From NCBI GenBank assembly GCA_003952965.2, contig CM025853.1:2082776-2146775 (forward strand): 64,000 nucleotides of DNA, given 5' to 3'. Made by a program: the position numbers and the translations under genes. The notes below the pieces were generated by a model, which was given only the letters and a program-made list of their open reading frames with translations, searched no databases and had not been told where the DNA came from. Of the stretch, positions 12,911-24,884 are shown in pieces (the stretch's first letter is position 1; each line of letters opens with the position of its first letter). Origin of the DNA: Morella rubra. Lineage: Eukaryota; Streptophyta; Magnoliopsida; Fagales; Myricaceae.

Positions 12911-13200
12911 TTCTCTCGCTCTCTCTCTCTCTCAGACTCTCTCTCTCTCTCTCTCACACACACAGAAAGTGTTCTCTATAAGGATCGAATGGGTGGAGTT
13001 CCACTGGAACTATGGAGTTTAAACGGTTGCTTTAGATTCCCGTGGAATTTGTTGTTCGGGTACGTGTGCGTATAATTTTTCGAAAGGTTCGGCAAGCGGG
13101 AAGTTTTTGGGAGGACGGAGACAATGACCACGTCCACGTGATTGGATCTGGTTTGGGGCCTTGGGCGATTCCGTGGACCGTTATTACAACTTTAGCTTGT
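12911..13200 (-). promoter_or_regulatory. Promoter/5' leader region of gene 1
   Basis: Immediately upstream of the ATG at 12910 is a GA microsatellite on the coding strand (CT on plus, about 12912-12955) followed by CACACACA, a common plant 5' leader. Further upstream are a G-box core CACGTG (13136-13141 region) next to ATTGG (inverted CCAAT), and AACGG cores at 13022-13026 (plus) and 13179-13183 (minus, TAACGGTC). The latter resemble mitosis-specific MSA elements. No clear TATA box was seen. The transcription start is not determined. Confidence 0.45.
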
Positions 13201-13702
13201 AGCCAAATCGTAGTCAGAGATTTACGAAGAAGCCCTCAAGGTAAAGGTCCTGAAATTGGGCTGAATACGGGCCGGTTCAGATTCATCAGAAACTTATTCA
13301 GCCAAAAAAACTAAAATAAAAAATAATCAGAAACCGGCGGTCTCGCTGTTGCGTCTGATCCTAAAATTTCGGTTTAATAAAATAATCTTTCTTTTCAGTT
13401 AAATCAGCTCTTTTTATTATAATAAATATAAAAAAATTATTTAAATTATCTTAAAATTTTAGTTGTCATCCTAAATATTTAGTCTAATAAATAATCTTTC
13501 TCATCAAATAATTTTTTTAATCAAAATAAATATAAAAAATCTACTCAAATCATTTTTCTATTCACTTTTTCACTAATTTTCATGTACCAAAAATTTTAAA
13601 CTTTCAAAATTTTGACAACCAAATCCCACTGTCCTGTTTGCTTCAGTTCAAATCATTCCACTTCTTTAGATTTGCCTCAAGATTGTTGAAAAATGCCCTA
13701 CC
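13201..13702. other. AT-rich spacer
   Basis: Sequence between the gene 1 promoter and the CACTA element. It has two partial repeats of a tttagtctaataaaataatctttct-like phrase (13370-13500). No gene was seen. Confidence 0.35.
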
Positions 13703-13729
13703 TAACTCCAAAAAAAAAAAAAAGATCTT

Positions 13730-14070
13730 TAACGCGGTCGCTAAAAACGCCGCTAAATACTCCCTTTAGCGGCGTTTTTCCACAAAAGCCGTTAGAAATT
13801 GGAGCGTTAGCAGCAATTTTGAAAACGTTGCTAAAAATTAGATCTTTAGCGTCGGTCGCAGTTGACTGCTGCTATAGGTCTAATTTTTAGGAAACTGATT
13901 TAGGCCTCTAAAGAGATGGTCGAAGTTGATTGCCGCTATAGGTCTAATTTTTAGCAGCGTTTATGCACAAAAACGCTGCTAGAAATTAGGCATCTATAGC
14001 GACGGTCGCAGTGACCACCGCTAAAGTATACACCTTTAGCAGCGTTTATTTTAAAAAAGCTGCTATAGGT
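13730..14070. repeat. Left subterminal repeat array of CACTA element
   Basis: About a dozen direct and inverted copies of a roughly 12-16 bp motif around tagcggcgttttt / aaaacgctgcta, with the companion gcggtcgcagt. Spacing is irregular. The array mirrors 16860-17205. Confidence 0.8.
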
Positions 14071-14588
14071 TTAAGTGCAAAAAAAAAGTTATTAATTATA
14101 ATTTTTTTATGTATTATTATATTCCTTTTAATGTATAATTTTATTTTGTTATGTATTTGAAAATTTTTATTTTAAAAGACCTACTTAATAAAATATGGAA
14201 TTAGAAGGAGTTTGTGAAAATTGAAGTTGTTATATGGTCTTAGAGGCTATGATTTAATCATTAGGTAGGTACATATATATAAAGTACTTAGGTTAATTAG
14301 CATATATCAATTATATAATAAACACATACTTTTAAATTATAAGTATTATATATTATTACTCCTAACCTATTTTAATTAAGATTATTATATTAATTATAAA
14401 AAAGAGTGTAAAGAATGTACATAGCTATGTATTTAATACTACGTATAAAGATTTTTAAATACTATTACAATTTACAATTGATTTTAATTTACTAAAAACA
14501 CATAACTACAAAATATAACTTATTATTAAAACATTTTAAAAACTAAAAATTAGAAAAAACAAAACAAAAAAAAAGCTTTTGAATTAAA

Positions 14589-14625
14589 CCCCCCCCCCCC
14601 CCCCCAACCCTTCCCCCCCCCCAAC
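14589..14625. repeat. Poly-C tract
   Basis: A run of about 17 C, then AACCCTT, then about 9-10 C. The length may be unreliable in the assembly. Short frames crossing it are not genes. Confidence 0.7.
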
Positions 14626-14712
14626 TCCTTTCCCTTCTCAAAACGGTGAGTACACTTCCCGAACAGCCCCTTCCCCCTTTCCCTTCTCAAAATGTTGTTC
14701 CTCTCTCGAAGT

Positions 14713-14802
14713 GACGCCATCATCACAACAAGCGACGCCATCATCAGAGCAAGTTACGCCATCATCAAAGCAAGCTACGTCACCATCACAGCAAGCTACC
14801 GT
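14713..14802 (+). repeat. 24-bp coding-type tandem repeat, about 4 copies
   Basis: Unit approximately gacgccatcatcaaagcaag with small changes. Read in frame it gives TPSSxQA-like octapeptides. It lies at the start of the CACTA coding region and may have encoded a low-complexity N-terminus. Confidence 0.7.
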
Positions 14803-15015
14803 ACCATCGTTCGAAGATGATGAACCTTCGAACAATGACGAAACACTTGGTTTGTTAATAACCAAAATAGTTAGTGAATTTAATTTCAAATTTTACATGT
14901 GTAGATGATACTTGAGTTCGTCAAGCGCATGGTGAGACGCGCATGACTGATGTGTGGAATCTACAAGAGGGCGAATGGATTCCAACGTAGTTCAATAATA
15001 ATGGGCAGCCTCTAG

Positions 15016-16633
15016 GTAACGAAGGAGGCATTTTTACTAAATTCACGGGTTGCATTGCCCGTGTTCCTAATCAAATCCCCCTAGATGCCGTGGATTGGCA
15101 TAGAATCCCTACGGCAATAAAGGAGGATTCTTGGAGTATTATGACGATATACCTAATTTTATTCATAGTACTTGAAATTCAATTATATAAGTTTAATAAT
15201 TGATGCACCTAACTCTTGGGGTATATTTTGCAGAAGCGCTTTACAATTTCAAGCCTCCATTGGGGGATACAGTAATGCGTTGGTTCCTCAAAAATTCGGG
15301 AGAAAAATGGAGGAACTACAAATGTAGTTTGAAGCATAAGTTTTTCAATGGAGCCTTTACGCCTCAACATGTGAAAAGTAAAGCTCTAACAGACGTTAAT
15401 TTGGAGCAATTTTGCAACTTAATCGATTTTTGGTATTCTGATGTAGGACGGTATGACATTATTTTTTTGTATTATGGATTTCATGAATATAACTTATTAT
15501 TAATTTCTAATGTCTTCGTGTTAATGTAGCATCGAAGTGAAGCTTGGAAACAAAGTCGATCACTTCAGACGTCGGTCCACACTGCAGGATCTAAGAGCTT
15601 CGCACGTCATGCTCACAAGTTGGTACGTAGTACTTAATTAGTTTGTTTACTGGTATAGTATTTATTATTAAGATTCTTATAAGTAGTTTACAATTTCATC
15701 ATTCTATATGGTGTTTGTGATGTTGAAAAAGAGAAACAAGTTCCAATTGATCGAGCAGAGTTATATAAAGTTGTCCATTCACGTTCTAACAGGATCTCCA
15801 ATGAATTTGGATGTAGCAGAGAAAATAGTATGTCACTATTACATCAATTTTGATTTGAATGTGCAAATTTTAATTCATAATTTAACTGTATGTTCTATTC
15901 TTTCAAAGGCGAATGGAGGAGATTGAATTGAATGATCTAGCGAGTTCACAAACTTTGAGCCAATCTAAAATGGGTGGCACATCAGTTGGTCACCATCTGA
16001 CCGATATGTACAAGTGATGGGTCCAGAACGACATGGTTGCATTCGCGGCATTGGACTAGGACAACTATTTCATCCCATCATACCAACACCAACATAATAT
16101 CCACTTAGCCTGCATCCTCTAATAACGAGGATATGATAGATATGCAAGATAAAATGAAGATGATGGAGTCTACAATTTCATCTCTTCAATCTACAATCGA
16201 AATGATGGCTAAAGCTTAGGTAGGAATTTTAGTTACTTACCCCCACATAATCACTATTGATTCTAGTTATGTATTTTCCTAGTTAATTATTTGTTTAACT
16301 TTTGTAGGGCAACATGAATACCAAAATGTTGCCAATCCCAATCTCGACCAAGTTCCACCAACAATTCCAAGATCATCTCATGTAAGGCAGAAAACGTTTG
16401 GCGGTAAGATACTAACATAAATGAAGACTACCATTAACTTAATTTTAAGTGTATACTAAGCTTTTATTTATATTTATTTTTATTTTTATCTTCGTTCATG
16501 TCATTACTGTTTGTTAATTTTCAATATTACAATGGCAGACAACGTTGATGATGAGCATGATGGTGCTAGTGGTAGTGCAGATGGTGTAGATAATGCTGGA
16601 GCAGATACAGGTGCTAAAGCTGCTAAGGATTAA
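15016..16633 (+). pseudogene. CACTA-associated Transposase_24-like gene, fragmented
   Basis: Several exon-like pieces in order. They are NEGGIFTKFTGCIARVP...WHRIPTAIKED (about 15016-15140), ALYNFKPPLGDTV...KWRNYKCSLKHKFF (15234-15450), AWKQSRSLQT...HTAGSKSFARHAHKL (about 15535-15620), and DVEKEKQVPIDRAELYKVVHSR (about 15718-15790). An acidic, Gly/Ala-rich tail ends AAKD with a stop at 16631-16633. The KWRxYK and H-TGSKSFA signatures are those of plant Transposase_24 (Ptta/En-Spm) proteins, which in autonomous elements accompany the true transposase. Some junctions do not splice in frame with GT-AG (for example at about 15450/15535), so I call it a pseudogene. An unusual splicing pattern cannot be excluded. 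Confidence 0.7.
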
Positions 16634-16859
16634 AGTTCTAGTTATTTGTTGTTAAATGCCACTACTTGTTAGTTTTTAAACTACTGAGAAACTACCCTTC
16701 ACTTATTTGTGTTTGATGCAAAACTTGTAAGACGTGGTTATTTAGTCAATGATGAAATATATTTTGTTTTATTACACTTTTCTCTTTTTGCATCAATTAA
16801 TTAAAATCTATAATAAAATTCGTATTACAGGAAAATATAGAAAAAAAAAATACAGGTTT

Positions 16860-17205
16860 TTACACATGTATCTATTGCAGCGTTTTTAAAATTGATATAG
16901 TGGCGTTCTAAAACAGTGGCAAAAAAACAACGTTGGCACAGACCTTTAGCGGCGGTCACGAAAACGCTGCTATAGATGTTTAAACGCAGATCAAAATCGA
17001 CCTGTAGCGATGTTTCAAGAATCGCTGCCAAAACAATGGACAATTACGCTTCGGGTGCCCATCACTATAGACCGAGTCTTCACTAGCAGTGGCAAAAACC
17101 GCTACTATAGCCTATTTCTACGGATCTATAGCGACGGTTGGTGCTAAAAAATCGCTACTAAAACCTTTAGCAGTGGTTTTTGACAGCTGCTAAAGCTCTT
17201 TTTTT
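16860..17205. repeat. Right subterminal repeat array of CACTA element
   Basis: Inverted counterpart of the left array, with motifs such as gcagcgttttt, aaaacgctgctatag, tagcgacggttgg and ctttagcagtggttttt, running up to the terminal ttttttgtagtg. Confidence 0.8.
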
Positions 17206-17212
17206 TGTAGTG

Positions 17213-18060
17213 CTTCTTAAATCGAGTAATTCCTTAAAAGCCCTCAACTATATGGGTAAAAGTTACATCCATTGTACAAACGCAGTTAGTATTGCATGTC
17301 TACTATACAGGTGAACATTTGAACCAAAAACACATATCATGTCACACATCAGTAGAACTTTTAGCGCCTACACCTTAAATTGCTGCTCAGGAAGTAGAAA
17401 AAAAATTGTAGGCTTGAGAAACATGCACTCCTTTAAGCTCATCTGTCCAGCAAAATTTTTGATTCTGCAGTCCTAGTCCATGCACTTCAGAATCGCCAAG
17501 ACTCCTGTTTCGTGAAACCAAAAGTCAGAATATTAGCATTAAGATAGCCACCAAAATAGATAAGAAAGAAAAAAGTTAGCGTCCAAAATAGACAGTTAAG
17601 TGCTATCCCTAAACCACGGAGAAGATGATTCTTTAATCAACTAGTTGGCTTATGTTACATACCTCTACCTTATGTTGCACTCTGTAGAATTTCCTGTAGA
17701 ACCCTCTCCAAAAGATGGATCAAAATCTGCAAATCCTAAGGAATTAGCAAGTTGTACATCTTCATTCATCATCACTCTTAATATCAGCTCTATTATACCT
17801 TTGTTGCCATGACAATTTAATGTTGGTATTGAAAGTTTGTTTGCGGAAAATTAACTTACCAATTCTCTTTTTAGATCCGAGAATTCTTCGATAATCTTCA
17901 AGTTCTTGTCGAACTCACAATCCCAAGATTCCACAATAGCAGCCCAAGTGTTCTGCCTCCTTCCTCTCCACGCACACAATCTAGAGGGCCAACTCTCAGA
18001 CTAACAATATTAGTTATTAAATGACAGATATCTCATAGCTATCCTTATATATGAAAACTA
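17213..18060. other. Intergenic, no gene recognised
   Basis: About 850 bases with no convincing reading frame, RNA gene or repeat ends. The 3' LTR of the next copia element may begin near its right edge. Confidence 0.35.
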
Positions 18061-18099
18061 ACTGTGATAGTGGAGATCATTAGGTCTCAAATCTCGGCT

Positions 18100-19237
18100 G
18101 TAGGATCACATGGAAAAACTCATTTTCCATTAACTCCCTTATATTCTTTTATTCCAAATTTAGGCTTCTACTAAGGGGTGTTTGTTTCCCCAATATTTTG
18201 GGGCACCAACATTTTCAACAAAAAAACACACTCCAAAATTTTTAACTTTTATACATACACACTTCACTTTTCACAAACCCCAATAAATCTCAATAAAGTA
18301 AAGATTCCCAAAATTTCGGGAATATTTCCCAAAATTTTGCAAACAAACACCCCCTAATTGTAATCAATCCACCAACATTACAATTTACCCCGAGAATTTT
18401 GAGATTGATTGTGAAATCCCTTTTGCTAACAGTATTAACTTATTTATCCTTCCACCATTCTATATTCCACATAAGCCAATAGGATCAGAATAATATTACT
18501 AATTAAATCCCTAGCTCATATAATTCTTAATTCAATCTGTAATTTGTTGAACTCCCAAATTGTTTCCAAAATAATTTATTAATTACGCTAGCCAATGATT
18601 TTTCAGAGTTCAACCCCATACAAATTTAATGAATATACTATCTCGTTAAGAGACTGGTGGATTCCTTATTGAGCATTTATACAAAACTATTTACTATTTA
18701 CAAGACCCAACTTTGTCTGGAATATTTGACCTATAAAGATCATCACCAAATGCTCGGTCAGAGCACAAGTATACAACAAACAATTCCATATAAACCTCTC
18801 AAGTCTAAGGATACATAAGTCGATTGTGCCGAATATCATTCTCACCATCGGTGATCACTTCTAAAAGATATTCATATTAGATCCCGTTCAATGCATGTAC
18901 TCTTACAATGCATCCACTCGTTTGCTTAAGGTCACCACTTAATGATAGAGTCAATCATCCTATTTAATAGAGGCATAACGAGTGTAGACCTATATACATA
19001 AACATGTACCTTGGTCTAGAACAAATGTCAAGTAAACAAGGAATCAAAAAGTCATACTCCGTCTTTGATTCATTAATGATTGGCATGACTTCTCTACAAC
19101 TTAACAATAAAAACTGTGTGACATCTTATGCAACAACACAATACCCATAAATAAATAAACACATGTGCTAAACAAAAGAAATAATTATCTTATAATCATC
19201 CTTAAATAAAACTGGTTTTTAGGGCATATTTCTTACA
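18100..19237 (-). repeat. 3' LTR of copia element A (with nested MITE)
   Basis: On the minus strand the LTR begins TGTAAGAAATATGCCC at 19237, directly after a purine-rich GCAAGTGGGAGA tract (19239-19250) that follows the pol stop. The part from about 18355 to 18889 is clearly homologous to 24340-24884, with small indels, as expected for the two LTRs or two copies of one family. The lower edge is uncertain. A MITE at 18175-18354 interrupts it. Confidence 0.65.
18175..18354. mobile_element. Tourist-like (PIF/Harbinger) MITE, 180 bp
   Basis: Terminal inverted repeats start GGGGTGTTTGTTT and end AAACAAACACCCC. The inner parts (caatattttgggg / cccaaaattttgc) extend the match. The element is flanked by TAA direct repeats at 18172-18174 and 18355-18357, the 3-bp TWA target duplication of this superfamily. 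The homologous sequence near 24330 reads ggctctactaatgtaatc with no insert, giving the empty site. Non-coding. Confidence 0.85.
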
Positions 19238-19252
19238 ATCTCCCACTTGCAC

Positions 19253-22200
19253 TTAAAACCAGTTATATATATACTTGACTCCCATTGACTCTAAATGTTT
19301 CTCAAACACCTTTTGCGTCAATGTCTTTGTGAACGGGTCTGTAATGTTCTCAGCTGACGCTATCTTGTTCATAACCACATCACCCTGGTTCACTATGTCA
19401 CGTATAAGGTGAAACCTTCTTTCTATGTATTTTTGTCCTTTGATGTGCCCTTGGTTCCATCCTTGTGCAATAGCACCATTGTTGTCACAATAAATAGTGA
19501 TAGGCAACTCAATCAAAGGGACAACCTCAAGCTCTTGTATGAATTTACGAATTTATACAGCTTATTTTGCAGATTCACTTGCAGCTATATATTCTGGTTC
19601 AGTGGTGGAGTCAACAGTAATACTTTGCTTGAAACTTCTCTAACTCACTGCTCCTTTACCCAACATGAAAACAAATCCAAAAGTCGATATTCTATCATTA
19701 ATATCAGTTTGAAAATCTGAATCTGTGTATCCTAGACAATAAGCGAATCCTCACCTCTAAACACCAACATGTAGTGTTTGGTTTTTTTAAATACTTGAGG
19801 ATATGCTTAAATGCTGTCTAGTGCTCAGGACCTGAGTTTGATTGATATTTACTTACAACACTAACAACATGACTAATATCTGGCCTTGTACAAAGCATTG
19901 CATACATGAGGCTCCTACAACCAAAGCATAAGGAATGACTCATCTTATCTTTCTCTTCTTGTGTCTCGGGAGACATCCTTTTGGAGAGATGAATATTATG
20001 TCTAAAAGGTAAGAACCCTTTCTTGTATCCTGCATACTACCTTGCCAATATCTTGTCAATATAGTAGACTTGTGAAAGTCCAAAAGCCTCTTTTTGGTCT
20101 CTAACAATTTGATTCCAAGAATATAGGACGCTTCCCCGATGTCTTTTTATTGAAAAATGGTTTGCCAACCATGTAGAATATCATCAACATATAAAATCAA
20201 AAGTATCACTAAACTCCTACTAATCTCCTTGTATATACAAGGCTCATCCATGTTTTACGAAAACCAAACTCTTTGATCTTTTCATCAAAACGCATTTTCC
20301 AACAACGCGATGGAACTTATTCAGTTTGCACACTTTTGCCTCATTATTGGAATTGGAAACCCTCAGGTTGTTCCACATAAATCTCCTCGTGGATGTACCC
20401 ATTCAAAAATGAGGTTTTAACATCCATCTGCCATATCTCATAATCATAATAAGCTGCAATGACAATAGATTCTGATGGACTTCATCATAGCTACTGGTGA
20501 AAAAGTTTCCTCATAGTCAATACTATGTTTTTTAGTATAACCCTTCTCTACCAGTCTGGCTTTAAAGGTCTCTACCTATCTAGTGGGTCCTCCTCTTTTT
20601 TTTGAACACCCATTTACAACCTATAGGCTTTGATGCCTTTTGGTTGATCAACAAATATCCATACCTCATTGGAGAGTCCATCTCAGACTCCATTGCCATT
20701 TTCTAATGTGCTGCATCCTTGTCACAATAGCCTTTTGGTAATTGTATGGATCATCATCCAATCCCTCGATTCCATTTGATAAATCTCATTTAGCAATAAT
20801 AATCTCACTGGAGACCTAATTACCCTTGTACTACGTTGAGGCTCCTGAGTTCTGAACTCTTCAGAACCATTAGTAGCAGGTTCAGTAATATTCCTTTCAT
20901 CGATCTCATCTGCCTGAGTTACTGGCTCAGCAGATTGTTCTTCAAGAACAATCTTGCTTGTACTTGTACTAAGGCAATACTCTTCTTCAAGAAAAGTTGC
21001 GTTCTTGCTGATAATTACCTTTTTATCACATAGATCATAAAATGATATCTAGTAGCCATTTTTGGGTAACCCACAAATACAACTTTATAGTCCTTGATTC
21101 TAGTTTTCCCACATTAAACTTTAACGTGAGCTGGACATCACATACTCTCAAATGATTAAGACTAGGTCTTTTACCAGTCTATAATTCATAAAGAGTTTTT
21201 TGGAACTGACTTAGTGGGTATCCTGTTTAAGATATAAACAGCTGCCTCCAAGGCGTAACCCCAAAAATATATAGGTAATTCATATATGCTCATTATTGAT
21301 CGAACCATATCCATTAAGGTTCGAGTTCTTTTTTCTGCAACATCATTGTGCTGTGGTGCAACAGAGGAGTCATCTGAGATATGATGCCTTTATCTCATAG
21401 ATATGTTTGAAATTCACCAAAGATGTATTCACCTCCTCTATCAGACCTGAGTATCTTGATACTCCTTTTCAATTGGTTTTCACTTCAATCTGAAATTCTT
21501 TGAACTTTTCAAAGGTTTCAGATTTTTGTTTCATCAGGTATAGATAACCATACCTGGAATAATCATCTGAAAAAGTAATGAAGTAGGAAAAACCTCCTTT
21601 GGCTATGTGGTTAAATGGACCACATACATCAGTGTGTACCAACTCCTAATAGACCAGTAGCTCTTATCATTTTTCCTTAAAAGAGTTCTTGGTCATTTTC
21701 CTTCCAAGCAAGGTTCACATATAGGGTAGGGTTCGGCCTTCAAAAGATCTAATGGCCCATCCCTCACTAATCTGTTGATCCTATCTAGATTAGCATGACC
21801 AAGTCTCAGATGCCACAAATAAGTGGGATTACATCCTCTTCCTTTTCAGAGTTGTAACACTGGTATCAGCATCTTTCTCAATATTATTCAAGAGTCTACC
21901 ATAATATCCAAAATATATAAACCATCATTCATAGTACCAGAAGCTACAAACTGATTTTTAAATTTGATAACAAGTTTAGAACCGAAAAATAGTGAAGATA
22001 AACAAAGTTTTGAAACTGAGATCAAATTTCTACGAACTTCTAAACATAAAGACAGTCATCCAAAATCAAAGTTTTATTTCTTTATAGACTCAAGTGAAAA
22101 ATACCAATGGATGTTGCTGCAACATTTGCAGTTGTTCCCATTCTTAACACAATTTTCCCCTTTTATTCAACCTCCGGTTTCTTTAAACCCTTGCAACGTA

Positions 22201-22363
22201 TTGCAAATGTGAGAGGTAGCGCTGAATCGACGCACCAAGAATTTAATGGACAAACCATTAAATTCGCTTTTATGATTAGCATATCTTTAAAAGGAATCAT
22301 ATTTCGATCAATAACATTTTGGCCCAGTCCTAAAATATCATATGAAGGATAAAGATATGACAT
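19253..22363 (-). pseudogene. Ty1/copia pol (element A), heavily decayed
   Basis: Read on the minus strand. A protease/gag-pre fragment has NSWCVDSALPL at about 22210-22260. Integrase pieces follow, then the RT linker with RSPVRLLL (about 20790-20820), then RT with [11 protein letters not shown] (about 20500) and the catalytic YVDDIL at about 20178-20192. The end of RNase H, with IYCDNNGAIAQGWNQ and a stop at 19253, closes it. Many stops and frameshifts separate these parts. Orientation, domain order (protease, integrase, RT, RNase H) and the adjacent purine tract identify a copia element. No gag was found upstream, only AT-rich sequence. Confidence 0.8.
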
Positions 22364-24239
22364 ATTGAATCTGCAAAAACAAAGAAAGAATAATCACATG
22401 TATTTATATTCCACTAGCATCGGGTTTTTGAATAACTAATGGTACCTCCCACTACGACATTGCAATCAAGAAAAATCTAAAATATAACAATTATATTTTG
22501 TGTCACTAGTGGGTATCAAGAACTCTTACCTCATATGCACATGATCCTATTTTAGTAACCATGGGCACAACTTGTAAAAGTGAATAATAATTATCCATTA
22601 CGAATTCATCTCATGTCACATACTAATAGCATATAATTATTCGTAATTCTTGATATTCCTCTTGGCCATCAAACAAACACGATATTCACTATTTTAGTAC
22701 GTGTTTATTTGATTAAGGGCAACCATTGTCTAAATGAAATGTAATTTTGAAATGGGTCAGTACCGCTATTTTAGTCAACACCCCCACTCCTCATACATCC
22801 TCATTTATCTTCCAAAGAAATAAATGAGACAAACTATAAAATTAGAAATTGGAATCCCCTATTTTAGTTTCATCCAACACTCAATAAAATAGAATTCTCA
22901 TTTACCAACAATGGGTGGCCATGGGATTAGTTTCCTCTAAACAATCCCATTTAACCTTTGATTTTTTTTTTGGGGGGGAAAAAGTCAACCGATCAAACCG
23001 GGTTGCTCGATGGTCAACGTTTGACCCACGCTCTCGGGTCAAACCCGGACCAAATCTCTTGGTTCATGGATCCGAGTCTAACTCTCCATAAGCGGGTACA
23101 CCTATGGCTTGAATTTTAGGTTGGCCCTTCCCTTTCTGAAAAAGAAAAAATTTCGGGCAGTCCAATTCATTTTAAAAAATGGGCCTCACCTATTAAAACA
23201 AGAAATTGAGCCTCCTTTTTAAAAAAAAAACAAAACTGGGCCTCAGAGTTGTAAAACCATTTGGCCCAAAGGATTTAAAATAGTAGCCCAAATTTTTAAT
23301 TTTTAAAACAGCCCAACAGTTTTAAAAATTAAGCCCAATTAAAAACAACAGCCCACAATTTTAAATAAGCCCTCAAAGGATGAAGCCCAACTATTGGGCC
23401 GGGTAGGGCAAAATGCCCTTTTGGCCCAAACGGGTGACCCAGGGCATCTTATGCTTATGTTAGTTCTCTTTATCCCCAAATCCTTTCTACTCTTTTTTTT
23501 GGTAAAAAATTACCTCCATGCTTTCCTATTCTTCTCATTCTTTTATGCTTGTTTAGCCAATTTTGTTTCCACGTTGTGATTATTCCTTTTAACTGTCAAG
23601 TCGTGGAGAGTTTCTTGATTATTATGTGCTTAGTAGTTGTTGGTGGTTTATCAATGTGGGTGGTTCCCCTTTTATGTTTTGTTAATAGGTTTTCCTTGTT
23701 TGCTTGACGGGTTAGAATATTGTCCCCAAGGTTTTACGATGTGGGCCTAAAGGGTTGGACAAGCCTAAATTTGACTTCATCAGATTTCTCCCATTTTGAG
23801 CATATCGAGTTTTTTTCGAGGTTGGTTGGGAATGAATGTTATCAGGGGATTTCGTCCAACTCAAACCATCACATGAAATGTTTGATCATGGGGATTCCTC
23901 GGCAAATATTTCTATGAGATTTTTCTAGAAAGAAGAACTTGACAAGATAAATTGATTATGCGTTAGTCCAGGGAGGGATCGCCTATTTGATCCCCTATGT
24001 GTTGAACCCTCGATACATCTTACATAAAGTTTGTAAGGGTTACTTGTCATGTCACGTGCCTATATTAGTCTTTAAGCTCTCATTATACTAATAGAGATAC
24101 TATAAATGACGAGATTACGACACGATCTTTTCTAAGTCTCAAGATTGTAGGGCTCCTTGTAAGTATTAAATAAGGATTTGGTCAAGGTGCAACGGAAAGA
24201 TTATAAATACTTTAAGAACAATTAAAGTATATAAGAATA
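22364..24239. other. Non-coding interior/flank of copia element A
   Basis: About 1.9 kb with no recognisable gag. It contains a stretch rich in gggcc/ggccca and tttaaaa (22980-23400) and a unique segment (23700-24010) with no coding match I recognise. Near 24145-24200 ggctccttgtaag is followed by gtgcaacggaaaga, which resembles the leader next to a copia primer-binding site with the tgatacca core missing. Confidence 0.35.
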
Positions 24240-24884
24240 TAAATTATAAGTCGAAAATTTAAGCAAATCTTTAGATTATAAAGACAAAATTAGTCCATGG
24301 ATTAGACTATCTCCGAATTATAGGCTCTACTAATGTAATCAAGTCCTCAATATATTGCAATTCACCCCCGAGAATTTTGAGATTTGATTTGTGAAATCCC
24401 TTTTGCCAACAATATTAACTATATTTATCCTTCCCACCATTCTGATATTCCACATGAGCCAAGTAGTATCAGAATAATATCACCGATTAAATCCCTAACT
24501 CATATAATCCTTAATTTTCCAATTTGTAACCTGTTGAACTCCAAAATTGTTTCCAAAACAATTTATTAATTACACTGGCCAGTGATTTTCCAAAGTTCAA
24601 CCCCATACAAATTTCATGAATATAATATCTCGTTAAGAGACTGATGGATTCCTTATTAAGCATTTATACAAAACTATTTACTATATACAAGACCCAACTA
24701 TGTCTGGAATATTTGACCAAGAAAAATCATCACCAAATAACTCGGTCAAAACACAGTATAAAACAAACAATTCCATATAAACTTTTCAGGTCTAAGGATA
24801 CCATAAGTTGATTGTGCGGAATATCATTCTCACCATCGTTGATCACTTATAGAAGATATTCATATTAGATCCCGTTCAATGAAG
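24240..24884 (-). repeat. Second LTR copy of copia element A family, truncated
   Basis: From about 24300 to 24884 it parallels 18110-18889 without the MITE (shared phrases: ccccgagaattttgagatt, tctcgttaagagactg, ttcatattagatcccgttc). Homology stops abruptly at 24884 in gttcaatga, where copia element B RNase H sequence begins. It could be the 5' LTR of element A or a separate copy. Confidence 0.65.

Larger units (their letters stand above)
13703..17212 (+). mobile_element. Non-autonomous CACTA (En/Spm) DNA transposon
   Basis: The right end reads ttttttttgtagtg at 17199-17212, the inverted CACTACAAAAAAAA terminus of CACTA elements. The left end is a degenerate ctaactccaaaaaaaa at about 13702-13716. 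Both ends are packed with the same short motif in both orientations (tagcggcgttttt, aaaacgctgctaa, tagcgacggt), the typical subterminal protein-binding array of this superfamily. The interior codes for a Transposase_24-like protein only. No TNP2/TPase (Transposase_21) was found, so the element cannot move by itself. Confidence 0.82.

Noticed and set aside
13042-13314. 90-codon plus-strand frame upstream of gene 1
   Set aside because: It lies in the GC-rich promoter region of a divergent gene and has no family resemblance or splice context.
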